From assembly GCA_031255655.1 (NCBI GenBank), contig JAIRSB010000216.1:1-8328 (forward strand): a stretch of 8,328 bases of DNA. Direction: 5' to 3'. A program made the translations under genes and the position numbers. Under the pieces are notes generated by a model, which saw only the letters and a program-made list of their open reading frames with translations, ran no database searches and was not told the origin of the DNA. Numbering within the stretch: the stretch's first letter is position 1; every line of letters starts with the position of its first letter. Source of the stretch: Spirochaetaceae bacterium. GTDB lineage: Bacteria > Spirochaetota > Spirochaetia > Treponematales > Breznakiellaceae. Positions 1-6,336 of this stretch are shown piece by piece.

Positions 1-216
1 GCAGGCCTCGTAGCCCGCGTTCAGCGCGTCTTTGAGCGATATTTTTTGTTTTGAACTCCGCAGCGCGCGGCAGTCAATCCGGTGGTATTTCTGGCCGCTT
101 TTGCTTATGTATACCGGAGCGTCTTGCGACACGGCTGGCAAAACGCCGCCGAGCGCAAGGACGACAAGAAAGCACGCAAACAAAGTCCGGCAGACGGACT
201 GCGGTCCAGACTTCAT
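1..216 (-). CDS. Secreted small protein with Cys/His zinc-knuckle-like motif (3' end outside window)
   Basis: Reading the minus strand from the ATG at 216 gives 72 codons open to the window edge, so the C-terminus is missing. Residues 1-32 look like a signal peptide: a basic start, a hydrophobic stretch TLFACFLVVLALGGVLPA, then AVSQD; I see no lipobox cysteine. After it comes VYISKSGQKYHRIDC, RALRSSKQKISLKDAL, then NAGYEAC at the edge. This matches a recurring bacterial motif of the form YxxKxGxKYHxxxC...L..A...GYxxCxxC, thought to bind a metal through its cysteines and found at the ends of secreted proteins and of some nucleases and hydrolases; the last cysteine would lie just beyond the window. 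The ATG follows the nitroreductase TGA by 3 bases and has no clear Shine-Dalgarno, so translation is probably coupled. No function can be assigned beyond export and likely metal binding. Confidence 0.72.
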   Translation of the reverse strand, partial: MKSGPQSVCRTLFACFLVVLALGGVLPAVSQDAPVYISKSGQKYHRIDCRALRSSKQKISLKDALNAGYEAC

Positions 217-219
217 TTA

Positions 220-741
220 TCAGCTTATTTTGATTATACGACCACTTTTGCGCGGGGCGGGAGTTGGATTTTCCGCCGCGTAGCCAAGTATGACGTGCCC
301 GACACCGCCGTATCCGTCATCAACACCCCATTCTTTCAGCAAAGATTTGCCTTCTGCGCCGTCAAAAACCGCGCCCGCGCGGTAGATGTAGCATGAACCA
401 ACGCCGACAGCATAAGCCGCGTTCATGAGGTTCGCTATCACCATGTTACCATCGTCAACCCATGTAAGCTGTTTCTTGTCGGCAAGTACAGTAACCACAA
501 CCGGCGCGCCGTAAAATGTCTTGGCATCTGCTTTGCCTATGACAGCCGCGTTCAGTTTTTCAAGCCGTGCTATTTTGTCCGCATCCCGCAACACGACCAT
601 GATGGCTGATTGCTTGCCGTCGCCGCTTGCCGCCCAAAGCCCGGCCTCAAGAATAGCGTCGAGTTCGCTGTCCTTGATCTGTTCCGCTTTGTATTTGCGG
701 ACACTTCTCCGCTCCTTCAAATCTTTTAACGTAGTTTCCAT
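220..741 (-). CDS. Nitroreductase-family flavoprotein
   Basis: A 173-residue protein of the FMN-dependent nitroreductase fold (PF00881 type). These are usually cytoplasmic dimers that use NAD(P)H to reduce nitro compounds, quinones or flavins; the natural substrate cannot be read from sequence. RRSVRKY at residues 11-17 is the classical N-terminal FMN-phosphate-binding motif. GLWAASGDGKQ (34-44) stands where APSGxNxQ is usual, YGAPVVVTVLAD (77-88) is the central strand, and the helix around 95-119 (DDGNMVIANLMNAAYAVGVGSCYI) is typical. GHVILGYAAE (148-157) and a C-terminal PRKSGRIIKI complete it. Length is at the short end of the family. The start is supported by AGGAAGGAG five bases upstream. 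It follows the trpA stop by 16 bases, so it is probably cotranscribed with trp genes; why a nitroreductase sits there is unknown. Confidence 0.9.
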   Translation of the reverse strand: METTLKDLKERRSVRKYKAEQIKDSELDAILEAGLWAASGDGKQSAIMVVLRDADKIARLEKLNAAVIGKADAKTFYGAPVVVTVLADKKQLTWVDDGNMVIANLMNAAYAVGVGSCYIYRAGAVFDGAEGKSLLKEWGVDDGYGGVGHVILGYAAENPTPAPRKSGRIIKIS

Positions 742-757
742 AAAAACTCCTTCCTAA

Positions 758-1537
758 TTATTGATTTCGGGACATACCCGCTTTCATTGATTTAACATAA
801 TCATATATATGCGGCCCCGCGCCGCCGCCATGCTGTTCCACGATTTTGACGATAGCGCTGCCGACAATCACGCCGTCCGCGACACGGGCTATATCCGCCG
901 CCTGTTCCGGCGTGTTTATGCCGAAGCCCACAGCTATGGGAATATTCGTATGTGCCCGCGCCGTCGTGATTATAGAGTTTAAATCCGTCTCTATAGCATC
1001 TCTCTCGCCCGTTACGCCCATAGAAGACACCACATACAGAAAGCCGCCGGCGTTTTTCGCTATCTCTTTTACGCGGTCTTCCGAAGTCGGCGCGACAAGC
1101 GATATCAGGTCTACGCTGTTTTTATCCGCCGCGCCTCGCGCTTCCCAGCTCTCCTCGAATGGTAAATCGGGAATTATAACGCCATCAAGCTCTGTTTCCG
1201 CGCAGTGCTTGAAAAAATTATCCACTCCGTATTTGAAAACCGGATTAAAATATGTCAAAAAAACCAGAGGGACTTGCGTTTTTTCCCGCAGACTTTTTAC
1301 AAGCGCGAAAAGTTTTTCGAGACTCGCGCCGGATTTCAACGCCCTTATGTTGGCCGCCTGAATCACCGGACCTTCCGCTATCGGGTCCGAAAAAGGCACC
1401 CCTATCTCGACAAGCCCCGCGCCTGCCTCAATCATCTTCAGAATAAATTCCTCGCTCTTTTCGATTGAAGGGTCTCCGCCAGTAACAAAGCCGATAAAAA
1501 GTTTTTCTTTGCCAAAAGCTACAGCTATTCTACTCAT
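758..1537 (-). CDS. trpA: Tryptophan synthase alpha chain
   Basis: A 259-residue TrpA, a TIM barrel that cleaves indole-3-glycerol phosphate to indole and glyceraldehyde 3-phosphate and passes indole to TrpB. Visible motifs: GFVTGGDP near residues 17-23, LVEIGVPFSDPIAEGPVIQ at 42-60 with catalytic Glu44, DGVIIPDLP (118-126), and phosphate-binding SSMGVTGERD (171-180). The second catalytic acid (Asp60 in E. coli, in LADGP) is Glu55 here (IAEGP), a conservative change I believe occurs in natural TrpAs. I chose the ATG at 1537 although the frame stays open to 1618. The extra 27 residues do not look like TrpA, family members begin at about this point, and GGGAGGGA sits 6-7 bases upstream. The start overlaps the trpB end by 8 bases (ATGAGTAG), implying translational coupling. 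Confidence 0.96.
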   Translation of the reverse strand: MSRIAVAFGKEKLFIGFVTGGDPSIEKSEEFILKMIEAGAGLVEIGVPFSDPIAEGPVIQAANIRALKSGASLEKLFALVKSLREKTQVPLVFLTYFNPVFKYGVDNFFKHCAETELDGVIIPDLPFEESWEARGAADKNSVDLISLVAPTSEDRVKEIAKNAGGFLYVVSSMGVTGERDAIETDLNSIITTARAHTNIPIAVGFGINTPEQAADIARVADGVIVGSAIVKIVEQHGGGAGPHIYDYVKSMKAGMSRNQ

Positions 1538-2714
1538 TGATGTCCCTCCCGCGGTATCGCGCCACAGCCGCTGCGTCTTTATCACCCCTTCCGGAAAGGC
1601 AAACGATGACATTCTCATCTTTCCCGATGCGCGGGGCCAGCAGGCGCGTATACGCTACAGCGTGCGCGCTCTCCAGAGCCGGAATTATGCCTTCCATGCG
1701 CGAAAGATACTCAAACGCGGAAACCGCTTGTTCGTCCGTAACGCTCACATATTCCGCGCGCCCAGTGTCATGCAGATGGGCATGTTCCGGCCCTATGCCC
1801 GGATAATCTAAACCCGCCGAAATCGAATGAACGGGAGCTATCTGCCCCTCATCATCCTGACAGAAATATGACTTCATGCCATGAAAAACTCCAGCGCTCC
1901 CTTTCGCTATCGTTGCCGCGTGTTTAGCGGTATCTATTCCATGCCCCGCGGCCTCGCAGCCGATTAGCCGCACCGTTTTGTCCTCGATGAAGCGGTAAAA
2001 AAGACCGATGGCATTGCTGCCGCCGCCAACGCAGGCTATAACCGCCGCCGGCAGCCTTCCTTCGGCGGATAGTATCTGTTCCCGCGCCTCTGTTCCTATA
2101 ACGCTTTGAAAATCGCGCACCATAGATGGAAAGGGATGCGGGCCCATCACGGAACCCAGTATATAATGAGTATCGTGAACGCGCCGCGTCCATTCGCGCA
2201 TAGTCTCGTTCACAGCATCTTTCAGCGTCCGTGTGCCGCTGGTAACCGCGTGCACTTTAGCTCCGAGAAGCTCCATCCGGTATACGTTAAGAGCCTGCCG
2301 CTTTGTGTCTTCCTCCCCCATGAAAATCTCGCAGGACATATCAAGCAAAGCCGCCGCTGTAGCCGCCGCGACCCCGTGCTGCCCCGCTCCGGTTTCCGCT
2401 ATGACGCGGGTCTTCCCCATTCGTTTGGCGAGCAAGGCCTGCCCCAAAACATTGTTGATTTTATGAGAGCCAGTGTGGTTAAGGTCTTCGCGCTTAAAAT
2501 AAATCTTCGCTCCGCCCAAATCGTCCGTCATTTTGCGGGCAAAGTACAGGCGGGACGGCCTGCCGGCGTAGTCGCTCAACAAACCGTCCAGTTCGTCCCG
2601 GAAACCAGCGTCGTTTTTGAAGCGATTGTACGCCGCTTCAAGCGATATAATCTCGTTTATAAGCGTTTCGGGGATGTATTGCCCGCCGTAAACGCCAAAC
2701 CTGCCTTTTTGCAT
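1530..2714 (-). CDS. trpB: Tryptophan synthase beta chain
   Basis: A 394-residue PLP-dependent beta subunit that condenses indole with L-serine to make L-tryptophan in the alpha2-beta2 complex. It begins FGVYGGQYIPETL as TrpB1-type enzymes do. The PLP Schiff-base lysine is Lys85 in HTGSHKINN, the substrate-loop glutamate is Glu107 in AETGAGQHG, and the PLP-phosphate loop GGGSNAIG starts at residue 230. EDTKRQALNV (135-144) and the terminal CLSGRGDKD segment are also normal. The length is that of a complete, TrpA-associated TrpB1 rather than the longer TrpB2. An AAGGA lies 8 bases before the ATG. It follows the trpX-like gene by 116 bases of structured RNA and overlaps trpA. No trpE, D, C or F genes are in view, so indole may come from salvage or those genes may be elsewhere. 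Confidence 0.97.
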   Translation of the reverse strand: MQKGRFGVYGGQYIPETLINEIISLEAAYNRFKNDAGFRDELDGLLSDYAGRPSRLYFARKMTDDLGGAKIYFKREDLNHTGSHKINNVLGQALLAKRMGKTRVIAETGAGQHGVAAATAAALLDMSCEIFMGEEDTKRQALNVYRMELLGAKVHAVTSGTRTLKDAVNETMREWTRRVHDTHYILGSVMGPHPFPSMVRDFQSVIGTEAREQILSAEGRLPAAVIACVGGGSNAIGLFYRFIEDKTVRLIGCEAAGHGIDTAKHAATIAKGSAGVFHGMKSYFCQDDEGQIAPVHSISAGLDYPGIGPEHAHLHDTGRAEYVSVTDEQAVSAFEYLSRMEGIIPALESAHAVAYTRLLAPRIGKDENVIVCLSGRGDKDAAAVARYRGRDINE

Positions 2715-2747
2715 AGCTCGTTTCCTTAATGCTGTTTTAATTTAATC

Positions 2748-2818
2748 ATCCGGTTTGCCCTGTGCCGCGCAGCGAATCCCGCTTTGACGCGACGCGAAGA
2801 CTCAACCGGATTTCGGTT
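2748..2818 (-). promoter_or_regulatory. Structured trpX-trpB intercistronic RNA with alternative hairpins
   Basis: In minus-strand RNA an outer 8-bp stem (AUCCGGUU at 2811-2804 with AACCGGAU at 2755-2748) encloses an inner stem (CGCGUCGCG at 2796-2788 with CGCUGCGCG at 2774-2766; one mismatch, one G-U pair) and a 13-nt loop. A competing hairpin pairs AACCG (2818-2814) with CGGUU (2808-2804), consuming half of the outer stem. No U-run follows, so this is not a canonical terminator. It could tune trpB expression, mark an RNA-processing site or stabilise one cistron. No T-box sequence and no Trp codons are present in the leader. Confidence 0.5.
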
Positions 2819-2830
2819 TTCGCAAGCCCC

Positions 2831-3829
2831 TTACTCCGTTTTTTCCGTGAGCTTTCCGTCTTCGAATATCATAGTAGCCTGATCTAAATACTTTTGCGGT
2901 ATCGTTATTCCGCAGTTTTTCGCCGCGTCAAGATCTATCAAAAAGTCAAGTTCCGAAGGCTCTGTCGCGAATTTTACCGGTATTTCGGACGGTTTTTTGC
3001 CGCTTAGTATATCCGCCACGATGTTTCCCGTAGAAAGGCCCAGTTTGTAGTAGTTCGAGCCGGACGCTATCATACAGCCGCCGTTTCTCGCGCCACTAGC
3101 GTCGCCTGCGAATATCGGCTTCTTTGCCGTTCTAAACACGTCTATGACGGCAGGAAGCGCGGCCATGATCGTGTTGTCCGTTGAAAGATATAAGCCGTCA
3201 ACACGTCCGGCCACAGCTTGAGCCGCCTGTTTTACATCGGCGGTGGTGTTTACAGCCTGAGTAACGAGGCTAAGCCCCGCTTCAGTCGCGCCTTTGGTTA
3301 CCAGTTCCAGTTCGACAATCGAGTTCGCTTCCGAGGAGGCATAGATGTAACCCACCGTATTTATGCCCGCAATTTCTTTGAATAAAGCGATGTTTTCCAC
3401 AGTTGGAATAGCGTCCGACGCGCCAGTTACGTTGTTTTCGCCGTGTGCGACTGTAGTTACAAGTCCCGCCGCGATGGGGTCGGTAACTGCTGTAAAGACG
3501 ACGGGTATGGTTTTCAGCGTGTTTGCCAAAGCCTGAGCCGCCGGAGTCGCTATGCCGATGGCCACCGCGACTCTTTCACTCTGGAATTTACCGGCAATCT
3601 GCTTCGCCGTGCTTAGGTCGTTATTCGCGTTCTGCGAATCGTATCCGGCATTTATTCCGCGAGCCGCTATAGCGTCCTTGATTCCCCGCTCGCAGTCGTC
3701 CAACGCCGGATGCTGGATTATTTTTGATATCCCGATGACAATTCCGCCATCCTGCTGCTTCCCGCCATTAGCGAACGAAGTTTGTAACGCGATAAGCGCC
3801 AAAACCAAACCGGCACAAAATTTTTTCAT
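2831..3829 (-). CDS. trpX: ABC transporter substrate-binding protein, TrpX-like
   Basis: A 332-residue exported binding protein of the ABC_sub_bind type (PF04392), the family of the TrpX component of TrpXYZ-type aromatic amino acid uptake systems. MKKFCAGLVLALIALQTSFA is a signal peptide, probably cut after SFA20; there is no lipobox cysteine, so it would be periplasmic and soluble. Family motifs: VVFTAVTDPIAAGLV (110-124), NVTGASDA (133-140), YLSTDN (214-219), PIFAGDASG (238-246) and ASGSNYYKLGLSTG (255-268). An excellent Shine-Dalgarno (AAGGAGG, 6 bases) supports the ATG. The expected permease and ATPase genes do not follow; trpB does. The ligand as tryptophan or a precursor is inferred from family and context only; other family members bind other amino acids or are uncharacterised. 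The symbol is therefore tentative. Confidence 0.85.
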   Translation of the reverse strand: MKKFCAGLVLALIALQTSFANGGKQQDGGIVIGISKIIQHPALDDCERGIKDAIAARGINAGYDSQNANNDLSTAKQIAGKFQSERVAVAIGIATPAAQALANTLKTIPVVFTAVTDPIAAGLVTTVAHGENNVTGASDAIPTVENIALFKEIAGINTVGYIYASSEANSIVELELVTKGATEAGLSLVTQAVNTTADVKQAAQAVAGRVDGLYLSTDNTIMAALPAVIDVFRTAKKPIFAGDASGARNGGCMIASGSNYYKLGLSTGNIVADILSGKKPSEIPVKFATEPSELDFLIDLDAAKNCGITIPQKYLDQATMIFEDGKLTEKTE

Positions 3830-3841
3830 TTTGTCCTCCTT

Positions 3842-3906
3842 AAAAAAACTAGATTTTTGCGGTTTCCTAATCCTATGTACCGCCGGAGCGATAAAGCGCT
3901 CTTACA
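3842..3906 (-). promoter_or_regulatory. trpX 5' leader with small hairpins
   Basis: Downstream of the predicted start near 3906 the RNA contains GAGCG-CUUUAU-CGCUC and then a 5-bp stem GCGGU (3883-3879) with ACCGC (3863-3859) enclosing 15 bases. An A/U-rich stretch with seven consecutive U (3848-3842) lies just before the Shine-Dalgarno. The U-run is ten bases from the stem, too far for an ordinary terminator. I see no known riboswitch or T-box signature. Confidence 0.3.
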
Positions 3907-3912
3907 TCGTTG

Positions 3913-3941
3913 AGTATACTGGTTCAATAAAAAATAGTTAA
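3913..3941 (-). promoter_or_regulatory. Sigma70-type promoter for the trpX-trpBA unit
   Basis: On the minus strand TTAACT (3941-3936) and TATACT (3918-3913) are separated by 17 bases, with 4/6 and 5/6 matches to the sigma70 consensus, and an A/T-rich spacer. The predicted start is near 3906, giving a leader of about 77 bases. No other gene intervenes, so this is the natural promoter for the whole unit. Confidence 0.6.
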
Positions 3942-3949
3942 TCTAGTAC
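3935..3949 (-). promoter_or_regulatory. Trp-operator-like sequence over the -35
   Basis: The minus strand reads GTACTAGATTAACTA. The E. coli TrpR operator core is GTACTAGTTAACTAGTAC, so both halves (GTACTAG and TTAACTA) are present but split by an extra A, and the outer part of the second half-site is missing. It covers the -35 hexamer of the promoter before trpX. The 8-mer GTACTAGA also occurs upstream of flaB (7910-7903), which argues for chance. Tentative. Confidence 0.25.
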
Positions 3950-4130
3950 GAAGTAGCATAACCTATAGATGGGACTGTAGAACGATTCCTCCGAGACAGC
4001 CTGACCATACGAGTTTAGCGGACAGAGGGACAGGCTCAATGTCAAACGATATTCTGGGCGGAAACGGGATATTGTTATGCGAAAAAACGTCCTTGTTTTT
4101 ACGAAACAAATTAAACAACTGTAGTTTTGG
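3950..4130. other. Intergenic stretch without a recognisable gene
   Basis: Between the trpX promoter and the repeat element I find no credible coding region. Reading frames here lack ribosome binding sites and family motifs. Weak dyads are present: AGCCTG near 3999 with CAGGCT near 4031, and an A/T-rich stem around 4079-4103. Neither has a terminator-like U-run that would decide its role. Confidence 0.5.
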
Positions 4131-4210
4131 ACTTGTTCGACAAGCCGGTTGTTTGTCTCCCAAGTCATTTTTTAGCGGTTGTTGTTTAGAAACTGGAGTT
4201 TCTAAACAAC
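4131..4210 (+). repeat. Composite intergenic repeat, copy 1
   Basis: The element has two conserved parts. The first (4131-4165) begins ACTTGTTCGACAAG, itself a 5-bp hairpin with a TCG loop, and ends with GTCTCCCAAGT. The second (4181-4210) is a palindrome with perfect 14-base arms, GTTGTTTAGAAACT and its complement, around a GG centre. A spacer of 15 bases separates them. Copy 2 at 8072-8161 has the same parts in the opposite orientation, with 32 of 35 positions matching in the first part and only the 2-base centre differing in the palindrome. This looks like a dispersed non-coding repeat (REP- or MITE-like); there is no transposase nearby. Confidence 0.85.
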
Positions 4211-4329
4211 TTTATTCTTGCCATACGCTCCCCGCCTAAAAAACCTGAACCGCCGTTACCCGGATTGTTTATCGCTTCATGATTGCGAATTCCACATCAG
4301 ACACATCTACCGGAGCGAGCATTCGGTAA

Positions 4330-4348
4330 AATATGCCGGCGGCATATT
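4330..4348 (-). terminator. Candidate fliD transcript terminator
   Basis: An 8-bp stem AATATGCC / GGCATATT with a 3-base loop lies about 20 bases beyond the fliD stop on the minus strand, followed by UUACC after the final AUAUU of the stem. The U-tract is weak (UUUU overlapping the stem base), so it may be an inefficient terminator or simply a 3' stabilising hairpin. No better terminator is visible after fliD. Confidence 0.4.
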
Positions 4349-4355
4349 ACGTGGT

Positions 4356-4368
4356 GGGGGGGGGGGGG
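4356..4368 (+). repeat. Poly(G) tract, 13 G
   Basis: Thirteen consecutive G on the plus strand (C on the transcript strand) begin one base after the fliD stop codon. Such a run is prone to replication slippage and sequencing error. Because the stop precedes it, length changes cannot alter FliD itself; an effect would have to be on the mRNA 3' end. Confidence 0.95.
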
Positions 4369-4369
4369 A

Positions 4370-6316
4370 TTATCTGTTATTGTTAGTCTGTCTGCCTAAT
4401 TGCTCCAGAGAATTTGACAAGCGTTCCATGCGGGTATACGCGCCTTCAAGTTCCCCGTACTGCGTTTTCAGCGTACGTTCTTTGGCACTAAGTTGGCGGT
4501 CCATCGTTTCGATGCGGCTGTCATTGGCGGCTATGCGGGAGTCTATTCCGGCTGTTTTCGCGGCTATTACTCCGCCGAGTTCAACGTAAGGCTGCACGGC
4601 TTGGTTCAAAGCGTAGGCAAGTCCGGTATCAATTATAAGATCGCCGTCGCTGTCCCTGCCTAAAAGCTGGCGCAGCATATCAGTATTGTTTTTTAACGCC
4701 TCATCCAGAACACCTTCATTTATTTCCATATAGCCGCGCATTTTTGAGGGGTCATAGCCGCCTACGCGCCTTGCGTCGGTCGTTATGCCGAAAGACGAAA
4801 GCAAATGTTCCTGTCCGAAAGCATCCATGTAGGGCGATGTCATTATTTGCTGCAAACGTCCTCTGAAACGCAGCAATTCGCTGTCGCCGGAAAAAACTCC
4901 GAGTTTGGAGCTCAACTCCTCCCGCTCGTCCGGGCTAAGATATGAAAGTTCCCGTATTACGCTTTCATCATTTCGAGTAAGAACGTTGAGTTCGGCCATT
5001 AGGCGGTTATAGTTGCCCACAAGGGTTATCACGGCTTCTTTTATTCCTTCCGTGTCCGTTTCCACCTCGATACTTACGGGTATATCGCTGGCGGTGTGGG
5101 CGGTAAGTGTGAGACCTGGCAGTAAATCATCAATAGTGTTTGAAGGGCGCTGAATTTCTATGCCGTCCATAAGAAGCACGGCATCTCGGGCGGCTGAGAC
5201 TGGTAACAGCGGCTTAATCCCCCCCCCTTCGGGAGCTGGGTCAAAAAGCTGTATATTTCGTATCGACACTGAGCGGTGGGTGTTGTTGTTGTCGATATTA
5301 AGGCCGGTTATGGTTTTCCCTTCAGCCAGTGGGTATAACTGGTACTGATTTTGCGAAAAGCCCTCCGTGTCTTTTACAGGCGGCAGCGCAATAGTTCCGC
5401 CGTCGCTAAATTCAAGGTTGAGTACCGAAAGACTGTCGACGCGGGCTTCCTGTTGGGTTGAGGCATCACCCCCCTCAGCCTGCACCGCGCCGCTCTGAAC
5501 CGCCGCCGTCCCGTCCGCCGCGGAGTTTACGGAGCTTTCAAATCGCAGTATCAGCGACCGGGACGGCTGAATATCGCCCAGCGAAATCCGTGAGTTGGAC
5601 ATGGGAGGGGTCAGCAGTCCGTCGCCGGAGACCGCCTCGTTTATCGAATCGCCGCCGCGGGCGGATACCGCTTTTATGTTCGTGATTTTCGGCTCCGCTG
5701 TCTTTTGTTCCGCAATTCCAGTTTGAAGCGCCAGTCTAAGCGCGTCTTCGGAAAACGAAAGCCGGTTTTCTTCGCCTGGTATAAGCGATTCGATAACAAG
5801 GGTCTTTTCTCCCTTCCGCGCGGCGACTAGTCCGGCACGGAGGTTGTCCTGCCCTCTCCGGTTCAGCGTATTAACGAAATCTTGCAGGCTTCCGCCTGAA
5901 AATTTGAACGATATGTCGCGCTCGCCGACCGAAAACACATAGTTTCCTTCTGGCGGGTGGAAATTGTCGTCTAGTGGTTTTGAAAGAAAACGGTCTGCGC
6001 TCGCTGTTTGTTTTATTACGAATTCATGCTGCTGCGCCTCCGCTTCGCGCGAAGCGAAAGCGCTGAGCAGTGTGTCATTGCTCGACACAGCGGTTTTCTC
6101 ATTGAACGGGTTTTGGTATGAGTAGAGCAAGCGGGCATCATCCCGTAGCTGCGTTATTCTCCGTCCAAGACTTTGCCAATTTGCTTTTTGCGAGACGAGC
6201 GTTTCATTGGCGCGTTCCACGCGCTCTTTGGGCAAACGTTCCACCCGCATGAGTCCTTCAATTATTTTCTCTGTATCAAACCGGCTTTTTACTCCGGGTA
6301 TGGATATATCAGGCAT
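4370..6316 (-). CDS. fliD: Flagellar filament cap / hook-associated protein 2
   Basis: A 648-residue FliD, which caps the growing filament and helps insert exported flagellin; in spirochaetes this filament is periplasmic. The N-terminus MPDISIPGVKSRFDTEKIIEGLMRVE, written here in part, and the following helical region to about residue 105 form the FliD_N domain (PF02465 type). The C-terminal domain (about 380-620, PF07195 type) includes DGIEIQRPSNTIDDLLPGLTL, ITLVGNYN and the FGITTDARRVGGYDPSKM region. It ends in a coiled coil (about 589-645). Residues about 262-292 are Ala/Gly/Ser/Gln-rich and probably flexible. Length is close to other treponemal FliDs and much longer than the E. coli form. 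GGAG lies 5 bases before the ATG, and the gap to flaG is 20 bases, so the two are cotranscribed. A G9 run encodes Gly364-366. Confidence 0.95.
   Translation of the reverse strand: MPDISIPGVKSRFDTEKIIEGLMRVERLPKERVERANETLVSQKANWQSLGRRITQLRDDARLLYSYQNPFNEKTAVSSNDTLLSAFASREAEAQQHEFVIKQTASADRFLSKPLDDNFHPPEGNYVFSVGERDISFKFSGGSLQDFVNTLNRRGQDNLRAGLVAARKGEKTLVIESLIPGEENRLSFSEDALRLALQTGIAEQKTAEPKITNIKAVSARGGDSINEAVSGDGLLTPPMSNSRISLGDIQPSRSLILRFESSVNSAADGTAAVQSGAVQAEGGDASTQQEARVDSLSVLNLEFSDGGTIALPPVKDTEGFSQNQYQLYPLAEGKTITGLNIDNNNTHRSVSIRNIQLFDPAPEGGGIKPLLPVSAARDAVLLMDGIEIQRPSNTIDDLLPGLTLTAHTASDIPVSIEVETDTEGIKEAVITLVGNYNRLMAELNVLTRNDESVIRELSYLSPDEREELSSKLGVFSGDSELLRFRGRLQQIMTSPYMDAFGQEHLLSSFGITTDARRVGGYDPSKMRGYMEINEGVLDEALKNNTDMLRQLLGRDSDGDLIIDTGLAYALNQAVQPYVELGGVIAAKTAGIDSRIAANDSRIETMDRQLSAKERTLKTQYGELEGAYTRMERLSNSLEQLGRQTNNNR
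5219..5227 (-). repeat. In-frame G9 homopolymer inside fliD
   Basis: On the coding strand nine G form three glycine codons (residues 364-366) between the two FliD domains. Reading on by hand, one extra G gives GGG GGG GGG GAT TAA, an immediate stop. One lost G gives a frame that ends at TAG about 20 codons later. The tract is thus a potential on/off slippage site. Confidence 0.9.
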
Positions 6317-6336
6317 GAGAACTCCATTGCCGCTTT

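Noticed and set aside
1538..1618. 27-codon N-terminal extension of trpA inside the trpB 3' end
   Set aside because: The extra residues do not resemble TrpA, and a strong ribosome binding site and the usual TrpA start lie at the internal ATG at 1537.
2106..2729. Long plus-strand frame opposite trpB (and similar ones opposite trpA and fliD)
   Set aside because: No ribosome binding site or family similarity; explained as antisense shadows of well-supported genes.
2715..2830. T-box or tryptophan leader-peptide attenuator before trpB
   Set aside because: No T-box consensus, no specifier-like stem, no Trp codons in a short frame and no U-tract after the hairpin.
3938..4239. Short frames on both strands across the intergenic region, one giving CLETGVSKQLY
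   Set aside because: The shared peptide comes from translating the palindromic repeat, which also gives CLETSVSKQLY at 7896-8138; no coding evidence.
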